Notes under the pieces: generated by a model
Databases searched by the model: none
Told to the model about the DNA's origin: nothing
Seen by the model: the letters and a program-made list of their open reading frames with translations, nothing else
Program-made: the position numbers and the translations under genes
Part shown: piece after piece, positions 45,346-55,993 of the stretch
Numbering within the stretch: the stretch's first letter is position 1
Layout of the letters: each line of letters opens with the position of its first letter
DNA from: Tetracentron sinense
Taxonomy: Eukaryota > Streptophyta > Magnoliopsida > Trochodendrales > Trochodendraceae
Length of the DNA stretch: 64,000 bases
Assembly (NCBI GenBank): GCA_015143295.1
Contig: CM026559.1
Location: forward strand, 18,428,826 to 18,492,825
Direction of reading: 5' to 3'

Positions 45346-45635
45346 GTACAACGTGCCCGTGGTGAGTTGTACCACGGATGTACACAGTATAAGTTATCAG
45401 AGTACGTTGTCTGTGCTACGATTTCCTACAGGTACAGACTGTTTTGGCCATATCTTTTGACTCGTTCGTCCGATTTTGACGATTCAACTTGCGTTGTGTT
45501 CGTACTTCGAAGAGGAACAATTCTGACATTTCAAAATTTCCAAATTCTTCTTCATTTATTAATCATACCTCCTAAAAAGGCAAGATGACAACGAAAGTGT
45601 CATGTATTAAGCATGAAAAAGTCTGGGGCTCTACA

Positions 45636-45650
45636 TCCTCCCCCCCTTAC
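45636..45650 (-). other. B2 polypurine tract
   Basis: Minus strand GTAAGGGGGGGAGGA directly before the LTR start TGTAGAGCC. Confidence 0.9.
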
Positions 45651-45737
45651 AAAAATTTCGTCCTTGAAATTCAGACACTACTTACATTACAAATCAAAAA
45701 GAATATTACAAGTCATATACAGACTTCACACAGAAAC

Positions 45738-48700
45738 TCATTCAAGTAGTTCTGGGTACTTTGCTTTGACTTCGGCTTCACGCTCCCATGTAGCTTCTTC
45801 CCGAGCATGGTGTTGCCATTGCACAAGAACCAAAGGGATTGTCTTGTTGCGAAGCACCTGATTCCTTCGATCTAAAATCTGGACTGGCTTTTCAATCAAG
45901 GTGAGGTCCTCTCGAATCTCCAACTGTTCCAAGTCTATGACATGCGAAGGATCCACAAGATACTTCCGAAGCATGGACACATGGAAGACGTTATGAACTG
46001 CAGCCATGTGAGGTGGAAGAGCTACTCGATAAGCAACTTCACCAACCCGTGTGATAATCTCAAAAGGCCTAACATACCGAGGACTGAGCTTGCCTCGCTT
46101 CCCAAATCTCATGATCCCTTTGCTAGGAGATACTTTCACAAAAACTTGATCCCCTACTTGAAATTCTAAGTCCCTACGGCGTGTGTCCGCATAACTTTTC
46201 TGGCGATCTTGAGCGGCTTTCAATCGATACCGGATGATCTTAACTGTGTTTGCAGTTTGCTCAATCAACTCCGGACCAAGTATTTTCCTTTCTCCTACCT
46301 CATCCCAATAGAGAGGAGACCTACAACTTCACCCATACAAGGCCTCAAATGGTGCCATTTGAATACTTGCCTGATAGCTGTTATTATTGGCAAATTCAAC
46401 CAAAGGCAAGTGCTCTTCCCAACTGCCTCTGAAATCCAACATACAAGCTCGAAGCATGTCTTCAATGACTTGGTTCACTCTCTCGGTTTGTCCATCCGTC
46501 TGTGGATGAAAAGCGGTGCTGAAATCAAGTCGGGAACCCATAGCCTCCTGGAAACTTTTCCAAAATCTTGACGTGAATCTTGGATCCCGATCCGACACAA
46601 TACTAACAGGCACTCCGTGCAATCTAACTACTTCCTTGATGTATAGTGCAGCCAACTGACTTGAGTTGAAAGTGGTTCGGTAGGGTAAGAAATGAGCGGA
46701 CTTTGTCAAACGATCCACTACTACCCATATCGCATTTGAGCCCCTAGCCGTCTTTGGTAAGCCAACTATGAAATCCATGGATATGTTCTCCCATTTCCAC
46801 TCGGGAATCGGAAGGGACTGTAATAAACCTGCGGGCCGCATGTGTTCTGCTTTTACCTGTTGACACACCAAGCATCGTGCTACATATTCCGCAACCTCCC
46901 TCTTCATATTCTGCCACCAAAAGTGACTCTTGAGGTTCCGGTACATCTTTGTGCCCCCTGGATGCACTGTGTACTTCGAACGATGTGCCTCATCCATGAT
47001 CTCTCGTCGAAGATCTGCGTTGGCTGGAACACACAACCTTCCTTTGAATGTGATAGCACCCCGACTAGTGAGAGAGAAGTCCTCACTACCCTTAGCAACT
47101 TCCTTGTCCCGATAAGCCAACAATTCCGCATCCATGGCTTGATATTCTTGGATCAAATCTATAATGTACGGTCGAACCGTAACATTTGCCAAGATAGGAC
47201 CACGGACAGAGTTAGTCACACTGATGTCCAGATTTGCCAAATTTTCTAGTAGCTTCCATTCTTGAACTAACATGTGTGCTAACAACCCTTGAGGTTTTCT
47301 ACTCAAAGCATCAGCCACTACATTTGCTTTGCCCGGGTGGTATTGAATGGTACAATCATAGTCCTTCAGAAATTCCATCCAACGCCGTTGCCTTAGATTC
47401 AGCTCCTTTTGGGAAAAGAGATACTTGAGACTCTTGTGATCAGTGAACACATAGAACTCCACCCCATAAAGGTAATGACGCCAAATCTTAAGTGTAAACA
47501 CGACCGCCGCAAGCTCCAAGTCGTACGTGGGATAATTCTTCTCATGCTCCTTCAATTGCCTTGATGCATAGGCAATGACTTTCTTATGCTGCATGAGTAC
47601 ACACCCAAGTCCAATGTGTGAGGCATCACTATACACCTCATACCCATAAGGTCCAGATGGCACAGTAAGGACAGGGGCTGTAGTAAGCCTCTTCTTCAGT
47701 TCCGTGAAACTGATCTCGCACTTATCACTCCATACAAACTTGGCGTTCTTCCTTGTCAGGTAAGTGAGTGGTGCTGCAAGGCTAGAGAAACCCTCTACGA
47801 ATCTCCTGTAGTAGCCTACCAATCCAAGAAAACTACGTATCTCAGTAACACTCTTGGGCCTCGCCCAACTCATAACTGCTTCGATCTTCTTTGGATCCAC
47901 CGAGATACCTTCTGCAGAAACCACGTGGCCTAGGAATGCCACCTCTTCCAACCAAAACTCACACTTGCTAAGTTTGGCGTATAGCTTGTGTTCTCTTAGC
48001 ATTTCTAAAGCAAGGCATAGGTCGCGTGTGTGATCTTCCCGAGTCTGGGAATAGACCAAGATGTCATCCACAAATACAATCATGCACCTATCAAGGTGTG
48101 GCCGGAACACCCGGTTCATCAAATCCATAAAGGCTACCGGCGCGTTCGTGAGTCCAAAAGGCATTACCAAGAACTCGTAGTGTCCATACCGAGTCCTGAA
48201 TGCAGTTTTGGGAACATCTTCCGCCTTAATCTTCAACTGGTGATAACCCGATCGAAGGTCTATCTTTGAGAAAAATCTCGCTCCCTTCAACTGATCGAAC
48301 AAGTCGTCAATTCTAGGCAAGGGATACCTATTCTTTATAGTGACTTTGTTCAATTGCCTGTAATCGACACACATCCGCATCGAGCCATCTTTCTTCTTAA
48401 CAAACAACACCGGGGCACCCCACGGTGAGACACTTGGTCGAATGAAACCAAGGCCTTGTAATTCCTCCAACTGAGTCTTTAACTCCTTGAGTTCAATAGG
48501 GGCCATTCTATATGGAGCTCTGAAAACAGGAGCTGTGCCTGGTGCAAGCTCGATCGCAAACTCAATCTCCCTGTCTGGAGGCAATCCTGGCAACTCCTCT
48601 GGAAATACATCCAGGAACTCACTCACAACCGGAATAGTCGATGAGTCCTTTGCCTCGGGGTTAGCTAAGCTCAACGCCGCAAAGCGGGCAATGTCTCTAC

Positions 48701-49063
48701 TTCTCAACCCTCGAAAGTGAAATGGTTTTCCTTCTACCGGCTTGAAGAGTACCATTTTCTCAAAGCAAGCTACATGCCCATGATGTGCTACTAACCAATC
48801 CATTCCCAATATAACATCAAAGTCTTGGAATCCAAGGACGATGAGATCAACCGCCAACTCGTGGCTCCCAACTTGGACCACACTATCTCCATACACTTTA
48901 TCTGCCAATACTGTTTTGCCGAGAGGAGTCGAAATGGCTAACTCCAGTTCTAGCTGACTTGGCTCTACAGAAAAGCCTTCTGAAAAACTCGGCGAGACAA
49001 ATGAATGAGTAGACCCGGTATCAATCAACACTCGAGCCAAACACTCATTGACTAGTAGGGCTC
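45738..49063 (-). pseudogene. B2 protease-RT-RNase H-integrase-chromodomain (exon 2), one nonsense codon
   Basis: One continuous frame broken only by TGA at 46326-46328, where relatives have CGA (Arg of YGRSCRSP). From the acceptor: protease DTGSTHSF (residue ~15), RT with [10 protein letters not shown] (~235) and intact FVDDILVYS (~325), RNase H YSDASH (~450) and [10 protein letters not shown] (~515), integrase [14 protein letters not shown] zinc finger (~670-700), core [18 protein letters not shown] and [11 protein letters not shown], then GKLSPRYV and a chromodomain-like tail VQWQHHAREEATWERE ending KYPELLE. All visible catalytic residues are present, so apart from the stop it looks functional. 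Comparison with B1 shows what B1 has lost. Confidence 0.93.
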
Positions 49064-49207
49064 CTGAAATTTTAGCTAGTTACGTCAATTCAAGCATCAA
49101 CAGTGTATTCACATAGGTATATACATATATAGCATACCAAGTACGTACACATGGAATAAAACATAACATAACCATCACGAATAAAGAAAATAACTCCAAA
49201 CGCGTAC
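49064..49207 (-). other. Spliceosomal intron between gag and protease of B2 (144 bp)
   Basis: Donor CAAG|GTACGC and acceptor AAAATTTCAG|GA, as in B1. Removal joins GTG CAA G|GA GCC CTA in frame (VVQG-ALLVNE). The inner sequence differs from B1 by substitutions and small indels, while the borders and phase (1) are kept. Confidence 0.8.
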
Positions 49208-50453
49208 CTTGCACCACATCGTCAGATGCAAGTGCATCACCCTCTGTCAAGGCAAAAACTTGCCCCTGGTTCGCCTGGCGAGACTATGGTGTAGACCGGG
49301 TAGTCTGAGATGACGCCTGATATGATCCTGCTGGGCGTGCTGGTGGACTAATCCCCTGAGACTGGCCTGGTAAATGCCGACTAGGGCAATCCCTGATCAT
49401 GTGGCCCTGGCAACCGCAATGGTAACATCCACCAGATGCTTTTTGGCAATCTCCTGCCGGATGCCTTTTGCCGCATGAAGTGCAGACCTCATATGTGTAG
49501 GCCAGAGGGACCGGAGGTGGCGCATACCTCATCGTCTGAGGTGCAACAGGCCGTGGGGCTGGAAGAGCCTGAGGTCTCGGTGCCTGAGGCACATACTGCC
49601 GGGGAGCTGGAGGCGCATAAGATGGCCTCATCGGTGGTGCTGGCCACGCATACTGATAAGGACCGGTACGAGTCCGCCTCTCTAGAGGTGCTGAACTACT
49701 AGCTTGGCCTCTCGCCAACTCCCTCTTCTTGGACACTGTCTCTGAATTGGCCTCGACCAATAAGGCCTTGTCTACTACCTCAGAGTAGGTAGCATGTCTG
49801 AAGACTGAAACCTTCTCCATGATAACATCCTTGAGCCCTTGCTCAAACCTTCTTGCCTTCATTGCCTCGGTGGCCATGTGAGTCGCGAAGCGTGATAGCT
49901 CCGAGAACTTGGCCTCATAAGCGGCCACAGACATCGAACCTTGCTCAAGGTTGATGAATTCCCTCTCTTTCCTTTCCCGTCCTCCAATCGAAAAATACTT
50001 CTTGTAAAAAGTATCTTTGAACTCCTCCCAAGTCCAAGGTAGACCCTGCATGGTCGAGTCTCTCGTCCTCAATGCGGACAACCACCAATGGTGGGCTTCA
50101 CCCTCTAGCATGAAAGCTGCCCATGCTACTCTCTCCTCCTCTGTAGGTGAGAGGACCGTAAAGATCTTCTCCATCTGGAGGATCCATGCCTCCCCAGCAA
50201 GAGGGTCCACACTCCCATGGAAGGGTGGAGGCCTCAATCTCCTGAATGCCTCAACTCCAGCGGTACGATGTACTGGAGCTGCGGGCGGTGGAGTTGGTGC
50301 CGCCGATGATGGTATAGCTTGCCGAGCCGCCAGTATGGTGAGTGTCTCAGCAATAGAGCCTAAGACCTGAGAAAGGTCCGGCTACTCATCCTCATCCCGT
50401 AAAGAAGAGGAAGCTCTGGTATGTGGTCCACGACCCCGTGTGTTCCGTCTCAT
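49208..50453 (-). pseudogene. B2 Gag (exon 1), two nonsense codons
   Basis: Starts ATG at 50453. The central frame (49284-50237) is open, with RPPPFHGSVDPL, WEEFKDTFYKKYF, FINLEQGSMSVAAYEAKFSELSRF and two zinc knuckles, CTSCGKRHPAGDC and CYHCGCQGHMIRDC. TAG codons near 50381 (N-terminal) and 49282 (C-terminal) stand where B1 has CAG (Gln). No frameshift is seen, so the gene was recently functional. Confidence 0.9.
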
Positions 50454-50798
50454 GACTAAAGTCCTGAGAACAATAGCACCACATGAGTCTAACTTGAAAC
50501 CACAGTTTATTTCAATGCCATTTCACAATAATTCAATTTGTATATATTATATAATAACTAATACACATCACATCAAGTCATCAGAGTATTCATCACATTA
50601 TACTTATACTTTAGTGTTCTAGCGTACTTAAGACCCGTACTTGGTTAAAGCAACCATTTTCGACTAAGGACTAAGGTTTAGTCTTACCACTTGGATCAAG
50701 GACTCTCTTCCGACTTACTTTTCTTCCTAACTTGTTTCCCAACATATGCTCTTGTCAAGCCGTGGTATAAGATTCTAAGTGACCCTAGAGACCTAAAG
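50454..50798 (-). other. B2 5' leader
   Basis: Non-coding. Aligns with the B1 leader 32642-32980. Confidence 0.8.
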
Positions 50799-50815
50799 CC
50801 TAAGCTCTGATACCA
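50799..50815 (-). other. B2 primer binding site (tRNA-Met)
   Basis: TGGTATCAGAGCTTAGG on the minus strand, same spacing to the LTR as in B1. Confidence 0.92.
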
Positions 50816-50819
50816 CTTC

Positions 50820-52185
50820 TGTCGCGACCCAAAACCCACCCTAGGAGTTAGAGTGAACTTTGGACGACTAATCATGACTTGCTTGACAACTAACCTACAA
50901 AACCCACAGAGCATATACGATAGAGGACAAAACAGCGGAAACATGCTCTAACATGGTATAGCGGAAGTCTACCAAACCTCTATGTATATACATAATCAAT
51001 CCAAGTTTATACAAAAAGAATCCAAAAGAAAGTGCGGACATGCCCGCCAAAATACATGAATCTAACTCTCACCTCACCCACAGCTAATCCACTCAGAATC
51101 TAATCACCACCTACTGATAACCCTCTACGAGAGGTTTCTCCAAAGGCTCCTCGACGTACTCCTCTTCCACCTATGGACCAGGAGCACAAACATCAAATGG
51201 AGCAGCAGCTCTCTCAGAACCTGCCGACATAAGAAATACGGCTGAGCATGGAATACTCAGCGGGTACTAAATACTAACCAACAATTATAGCATAGAAATA
51301 GCAATACATAATCAGGAGCAATTCATATATGTCAAACGGAAACAATTCACATCATACAAGGAAGTAAAGCAGTTTATAATCATCCTTGTAATTCGTAGAA
51401 AACCGATAAATCCTTTTGAAACATCGTGCACTTGACTTGACTTGAAATATCTTTTTGTACTTGAAAGCTTGTCATGTCTATCTTGCTTGATTCTTGTATG
51501 TCGTGTCATGTCATGCATGTCATGCGTGCTTGCTTGTGATCATGTAACTTGTGAGATATCCTTGTGAGATGTCCTTGTGAGATGCCTTGAGAGAGAAGGG
51601 AGACCCTTCTTTATGCAATGCACTTGCGAGGGAAGGGAGACCCTTCTTTATGATATGTATGTACTTGCGAGGGAAGGGAGACCCTTCTTCATGATATGCA
51701 ATTGTGAGTGAGGGGAGACCCCTCGTGGAATGTTGGTTCTTGTCTTCTTGTGAAAAGCGAGGTAAAACATATCTTAGGATATGTCCCACCTCTAACCATG
51801 TTCTTGAAAACCTCGATCAATCATGCCATGCATGCCGTGCTCATGGGAACCGTGTACATACTTGCATTTAAATTTAAACATGACCATTGGGTAATTTCAT
51901 AACACATATAGCGTCAAAGATTTAGCACTTCAATATTAATCGCATTTTAGGGAAACAGGAAAACCACACGATCATAGCCTTCCTAGTAATATTCAGATTT
52001 ATTTAGGCATGCATTCATAATTTAGCGCCACGGGTGGCAGCTCCCACCATTGGCATTTCATCTGGTAACTTATGGGGTGTTTCATATGGATTTTACCCTA
52101 CAACATGTTTTTTAGAGGTTTTACTCGCAATATACATGTATGTTATTATTGGAAAACAATGCCCTTTCCCGTTTTGAAGAGAGAT
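50820..52185 (-). repeat. B2 5' LTR, incomplete
   Basis: The first 1366 bases of the 2560-bp LTR, up to the gap. From about 51900 it departs from the 3' LTR by many small indels, including a ~20 bp foreign-looking stretch near 52026-52045. This looks like poor consensus at a contig end rather than biology. Confidence 0.9.
51111..51230 (-). pseudogene. LTR microprotein frame with nonsense codon (B2 5' LTR copy)
   Basis: Same 39-codon frame, but the Trp of PWVEEEY is TAG (TGG to TAG). An Arg and a Leu-to-Pro change are shared with the B2 3' LTR copy. The hairpin is at ~51240-51261. Confidence 0.6.
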
Positions 52186-52269
52186 NNNNNNNNNNNNNNN
52201 NNNNNNNNNNNNNNNNNNNNNNNNNNNNNNNNNNNNNNNNNNNNNNNNNNNNNNNNNNNNNNNNNNNNN
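52186..52269. other. Assembly gap (84 N)
   Basis: Left of the gap is mid-LTR of B2 and right of it is a copia-type gag fragment. About 1.2 kb of B2 LTR, ~0.26 kb of C1, and the C1 and B2 target copies should lie between, so 84 bases cannot be the true size. A misjoin is also possible. Confidence 0.98.
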
Positions 52270-52657
52270 CTTTGCCTAGTCTCCGTTCTTCTTTTCCAGG
52301 GATTTGAGTAGCTCGATTGAGGGCAGGACATTATGGTTTCTCCACGTACCCTCCTTTATAGTCTAGCAGTAAGGGGGAGTGTCATGACCATGCCACTGTA
52401 TAAAGTTGTTAGCAATTTATCAACTTCACACAACTCTTAGACTTCTCCAAAAGGACTTCAACTCTCTTTGAGAGTATCTTAAAAATTAATGTGGTTCTCC
52501 AAAACCATGATTGGTATTCCTCAAAGTTGGGACAGCGCGGCCTCATATAACCTTCACTCCCCATTATAGACATGTCGAGACATGAAATCTGAAGTAGAAG
52601 GGTCTTTCGCTTTAGTAGGAAGGGTGCTCTGATCACTAGGCTCAGTGTTTGAGGAAT
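52270..52657 (-). pseudogene. E2-like gag fragment
   Basis: Aligns with 37030-37400 (second zinc knuckle and basic tail of the E2 gag) with many one-base indels, some of which may be sequencing noise next to the gap. It is interrupted by the start of the B3 LTR at 52658. It represents another E2-family copy. Confidence 0.8.
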
Positions 52658-54239
52658 TATCGCGACCCCAAAAAACCCACCCTACGAGGTAGAGTGAATC
52701 ATGGGACGGGACCTTATCATGGACTTACACGACTTTGATTGGAAAAAACCATCCAGTAAAAAATACCTAGCGGCTATACAATAGAGCACTTAAAGCGGAC
52801 AGCATAACTAACATAGCAACAATGGAAGACTAATAAACCTCTATGACATACATGATCCAAGTTTGAACAAAATGAAAACACAAAAGAAAGTGTGGACAGT
52901 GCCCGCCAAAATACTGAATATAATATCCTCGGAGTCATCACCCACAATCACCTAGAATCTACCACCTAGTAGTAACCCTCTACAGGTGGTTCCTCCATAG
53001 GTTTCTCAACATATTCCTCCTCCACCCATGGGCTAGGAGCCTAGATGTCAAAAGGAGCCACGGCTCCACTATCACCTGCCAACATGAGGAGTACGGCTGA
53101 GCATGGAATACTCAGTGGGTACCAAATACTAACCAACAGTCATAACATAATACTGACAAAAATAAGCAGGAAGCAATTCAATAAAGAAAAGGGAAAAGTA
53201 ACAGTTTATATTTCAGTTGGATCTATTGAAGTCAGAAATCTCTTGAAAATTTCATGTGCTTGACTTGACTCAAAATAATCTTTTCGTGTTTAAAACTTGT
53301 CTGGTCCTGTTCTATTATGCTTGATCTTGTCTAGTCGTGCTTGTCTTGTATTACGTGCCATATCGTGTCATGCATGTCATGCCATAGGATCATGCTTGCT
53401 TGCTTGGAATTTTAACATGTTCATGTAACTTGTGAGATGCACTAGAGAGGGAGGGGAGACCCCTCTTTCAATGAGATGCACTTGAGAGGGAAGGGAGACT
53501 CTTCTTTCCATGAGATGCACTTGTGAGTGAGGGGAGACCCCTCTTTCAATCTTAAAGGGAGGGAAGTGTAAACTCCCTCATTTGCAATGCTTGTTCTTGT
53601 CAAATATGAGGCAAAACATAACTTAAGATATGCCCTACCTCTAATTACCAACCCTTATTCTTGAAAACACCGGTAAAACCATGTTCATGCATGCCGTGCT
53701 CATGAAATCGTGTACATGCTTTAACTTAGAATTTAATATGACATTTGGGATTTCAACAATACATAGAATATCACTAATTTAAACAAGTAATTATTCATGC
53801 CATTTAGGTAAAGCAATTAGTGACACTATCATAAACCCTAGAATTTCTTGATTTACAATTCATTTTCTCCACCTTGGCATTTCATCACAGATGTGGTGTG
53901 TACATTATTAGTTTAAGCCTACACCATGCTTTTCTAGATGGGTTTATGTTCATAACATACATGTGTATTCATTATTGGTACGATACCCTTCCCATTTCAT
54001 CCATCACAACACATCCACACAGCATCCATTGCCCAACATCCATTCTCACACCACAATCCATCTCCTATTATGTTCATACTTTAGAGAAAATAAGAAAGAA
54101 GGGAAGAAAAGAGAGGTATGAGCTAGGAGGGTAGCATATGGTACCGACCTTGAAAATGCGAGGAAAACCCTCCAAAACGTGTGTGGAGTCACTGCCCAAG
54201 CTTGGAGAACATGTCCCTCACTTGCTTGAAGTTGGATTT
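52658..54239 (-). repeat. B3 3' LTR, first part
   Basis: Aligns with B1/B2 LTRs but diverged. Holds the hairpin (~53095-53116), a microprotein frame and ~50-bp GGGAGACCCCTC-type repeats (53440-53560). Ends at GATTT (54235-54239), the target of C2. Confidence 0.9.
52966..53085 (-). pseudogene. LTR microprotein frame, B3 copy (one stop)
   Basis: 39 codons from ATGTTGGCAGGT to TAG, keeping the length of the other copies. Codon 15 (Cys elsewhere) is TAG. PFDI, PWVEEEYVE and EEPPVEGYY are retained. Length conservation in such a decayed LTR supports a once-coding frame. Confidence 0.6.
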
Positions 54240-54390
54240 TGTAGAGCCCTGAATCCTTATTGCACTAAGTGATGAATAGTGTGTGAATAGTGCTCAAGTG
54301 TGGTTTTGTGCACTAATGGGCTTTATGTTAATATACGAGTTTTGATTTATAGCGTGCATGTTTCAATGGGCCTAGATATCACTAAGGGGT

Positions 54391-54541
54391 CCACCGATCG
54401 CTCGGTCCCATCCTCCGATCGACCGGTCAACTACCGATCGATTAAAGGTTATCGACTGGTTAACTTTTTTGTATGGGAAAATTTTCTAGAGAGGGTGTTT
54501 TCAACCAATCGCTCGGTTGAAACCACCGATCGATCGGTTAT
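54391..54541. repeat. CCGATCG(A/C)TCGG palindrome cluster in C2 U3
   Basis: About six copies, several decayed at CG sites, around the core TTTTTTGTATGGGAAAATTTT (54464-54485 region). Confidence 0.88.
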
Positions 54542-54593
54542 ACGCAGATTTTCTTCATTAATGGTGTTTAAGACTTTAGCCACCACCCTTTGC

Positions 54594-54604
54594 CTATATA
54601 AAGG
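54594..54604 (+). promoter_or_regulatory. TATA box of C2
   Basis: CTATATAAAGG, ~55 bp downstream of the palindrome cluster, as in C1. Confidence 0.7.
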
Positions 54605-55993
54605 CTGGGTTCGTGCCTTAGGGTTTCACAAACCCTTTGTGCATTATTTTGGAGGATTTTGAAGAGGAGAAGAAGGAGAGGAACTACTTGTTGATCAAGC
54701 TTGTGGAAGATCAAGGTTCTTCCATTTTCTTTGGTGATTCTCAACCAAGAACTCACGGTTCTTGCTTGTTCCAGCTTGTGGGAATCAAAGACGTTCATTT
54801 TACCAAGGTAGATACACTCTACTACCAATCTTGCAATCCTACTAAGTTACTAAATGATGTTCTTCTAAATCTATATTACTTATGTATATATATCTTGGAT
54901 GTTTATAGTGTGAAAGTATGTAGTTTATATACTTGGGTGAAAGATACTATTATAATGCACTCTAAGTGTTTGATGAAATACCTCTAAGGGATTTTATGCT
55001 TAAATATGATGATTTCTCTCATATCCTCGTATGCTCGCATGTCTCGCATGAATCGATGTTTACCATGGATTTCTCAAAGTACGAAAAAGGGTTTTCCACT
55101 AAATGACTAATGAGGAACGATTCTAAGTAACTCTATGATTTCTCTAAGATCGTTTCACAAGCTCTACGGATCATACTATGCTCACAAGGAACTCTATGAT
55201 AAGCTCTAAGATCATCTCACAAGCTCTACGGATCATAAATGTAACGCTCTAAGATCTCTAAGGATATGCTTTATGTTGTGCTCTATGGTATCTCCATGTC
55301 TCTACGGATCATAGTGACTCTAAGTAACTCCATAAACTCACAAGGCAATGATTATCGCATGACTCACATGGTTACAGTTTTGGTTTTGGTTTCAAACCTC
55401 ATCTCACATGTTATTTCAAGGTTTCCACGCTCTTACATGTTTTTACGGATTTCATTCTCCATTATTCGTATGCTCTATGCTTAATGCTTTATTGTTATTA
55501 GTTTGTATACGCTGAGTATTCCACGCTCAGCCGATATTTTTTATCATCGGCAAGTGCTCGGGCTCCGTTTGATCTATGTGGCATGGAACCATGGTTGGAG
55601 GAAGAGTACTTCGACCCAAAGCCTTCCATGGATCATTATCAGGACAATGGTCCTATAGATAGGTGTCGAGACTTCGACTTTTGTTGATCGACAGACTTAG
55701 AACTTTAAGATGTTATTTTGTTCTGTGAGTGTGGGGTTTGTCTACTCCACTTTTGGATTTCTCACATGTATATATTTTTGTTGGTTCGTACTTGAACTGA
55801 GTTATAGGAGTTTTCGCTTTGCTTCTGCTATGTTTAATATTTTATTCTGCTGTGCATTCTTTATCGCTTCCGCTAGATATGTCGTGTTTCTGACAGGTCT
55901 CCACGTGTGCCTTATGTATTATACTGGAGGTATGATACGGCGGTCACGAGTCAATGTATCCCTAACTCCTAGGGGGTATTTTGGGTCGCGACA

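Larger units (their letters stand above)
43076..45635 (-). repeat. B2 3' LTR (2560 bp)
   Basis: TGTCGCGACCC to GGGGCTCTACA. Contains the hairpin (~43496), a microprotein frame, ~55-bp repeats (43845-43985) and ~16 copies of a ~25-bp repeat (44930-45345). Confidence 0.95.
43076..52185 (-). mobile_element. B2: nearly intact Tekay/Del-type chromovirus, cut by the scaffold gap
   Basis: LTRs 43076-45635 and 50820-52185 (incomplete), PPT 45636-45650, PBS 50799-50815, gag, intron and pol in minus orientation. LTRs differ by roughly 2 percent in the stretches I compared, less than in B1, so it is the youngest full element here. Only three nonsense changes are visible in gag-pol, each explained by one C-to-T change. 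It is inserted in C1 at GGACA (43071-43075); the second target copy is lost in the gap. Confidence 0.93.
54240..55993 (+). mobile_element. C2: solo LTR inside the B3 LTR (opposite orientation)
   Basis: TGTAGAGCCCT to GGGTCGCGACA with a perfect 5-bp duplication GATTT (54235-54239, 55994-55998). Same subfamily as C1. Carries U3 palindromes (54391-54541), TATA (54594-54604), the hairpin (~55511) and a decayed microprotein frame (~55545-55689) that keeps EPWLEEEYFDP but lacks the ATG. Confidence 0.94.

Noticed and set aside
44846..45385. Open frame of ~180 codons with TTSWHYSQHHELALF-type repeats
   Set aside because: By-product of the ~25-bp tandem array in the B2 LTR, with no start context or homologue.
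52072..52331. Open frames across the N gap
   Set aside because: They contain undetermined residues and depend on the artificial gap length.
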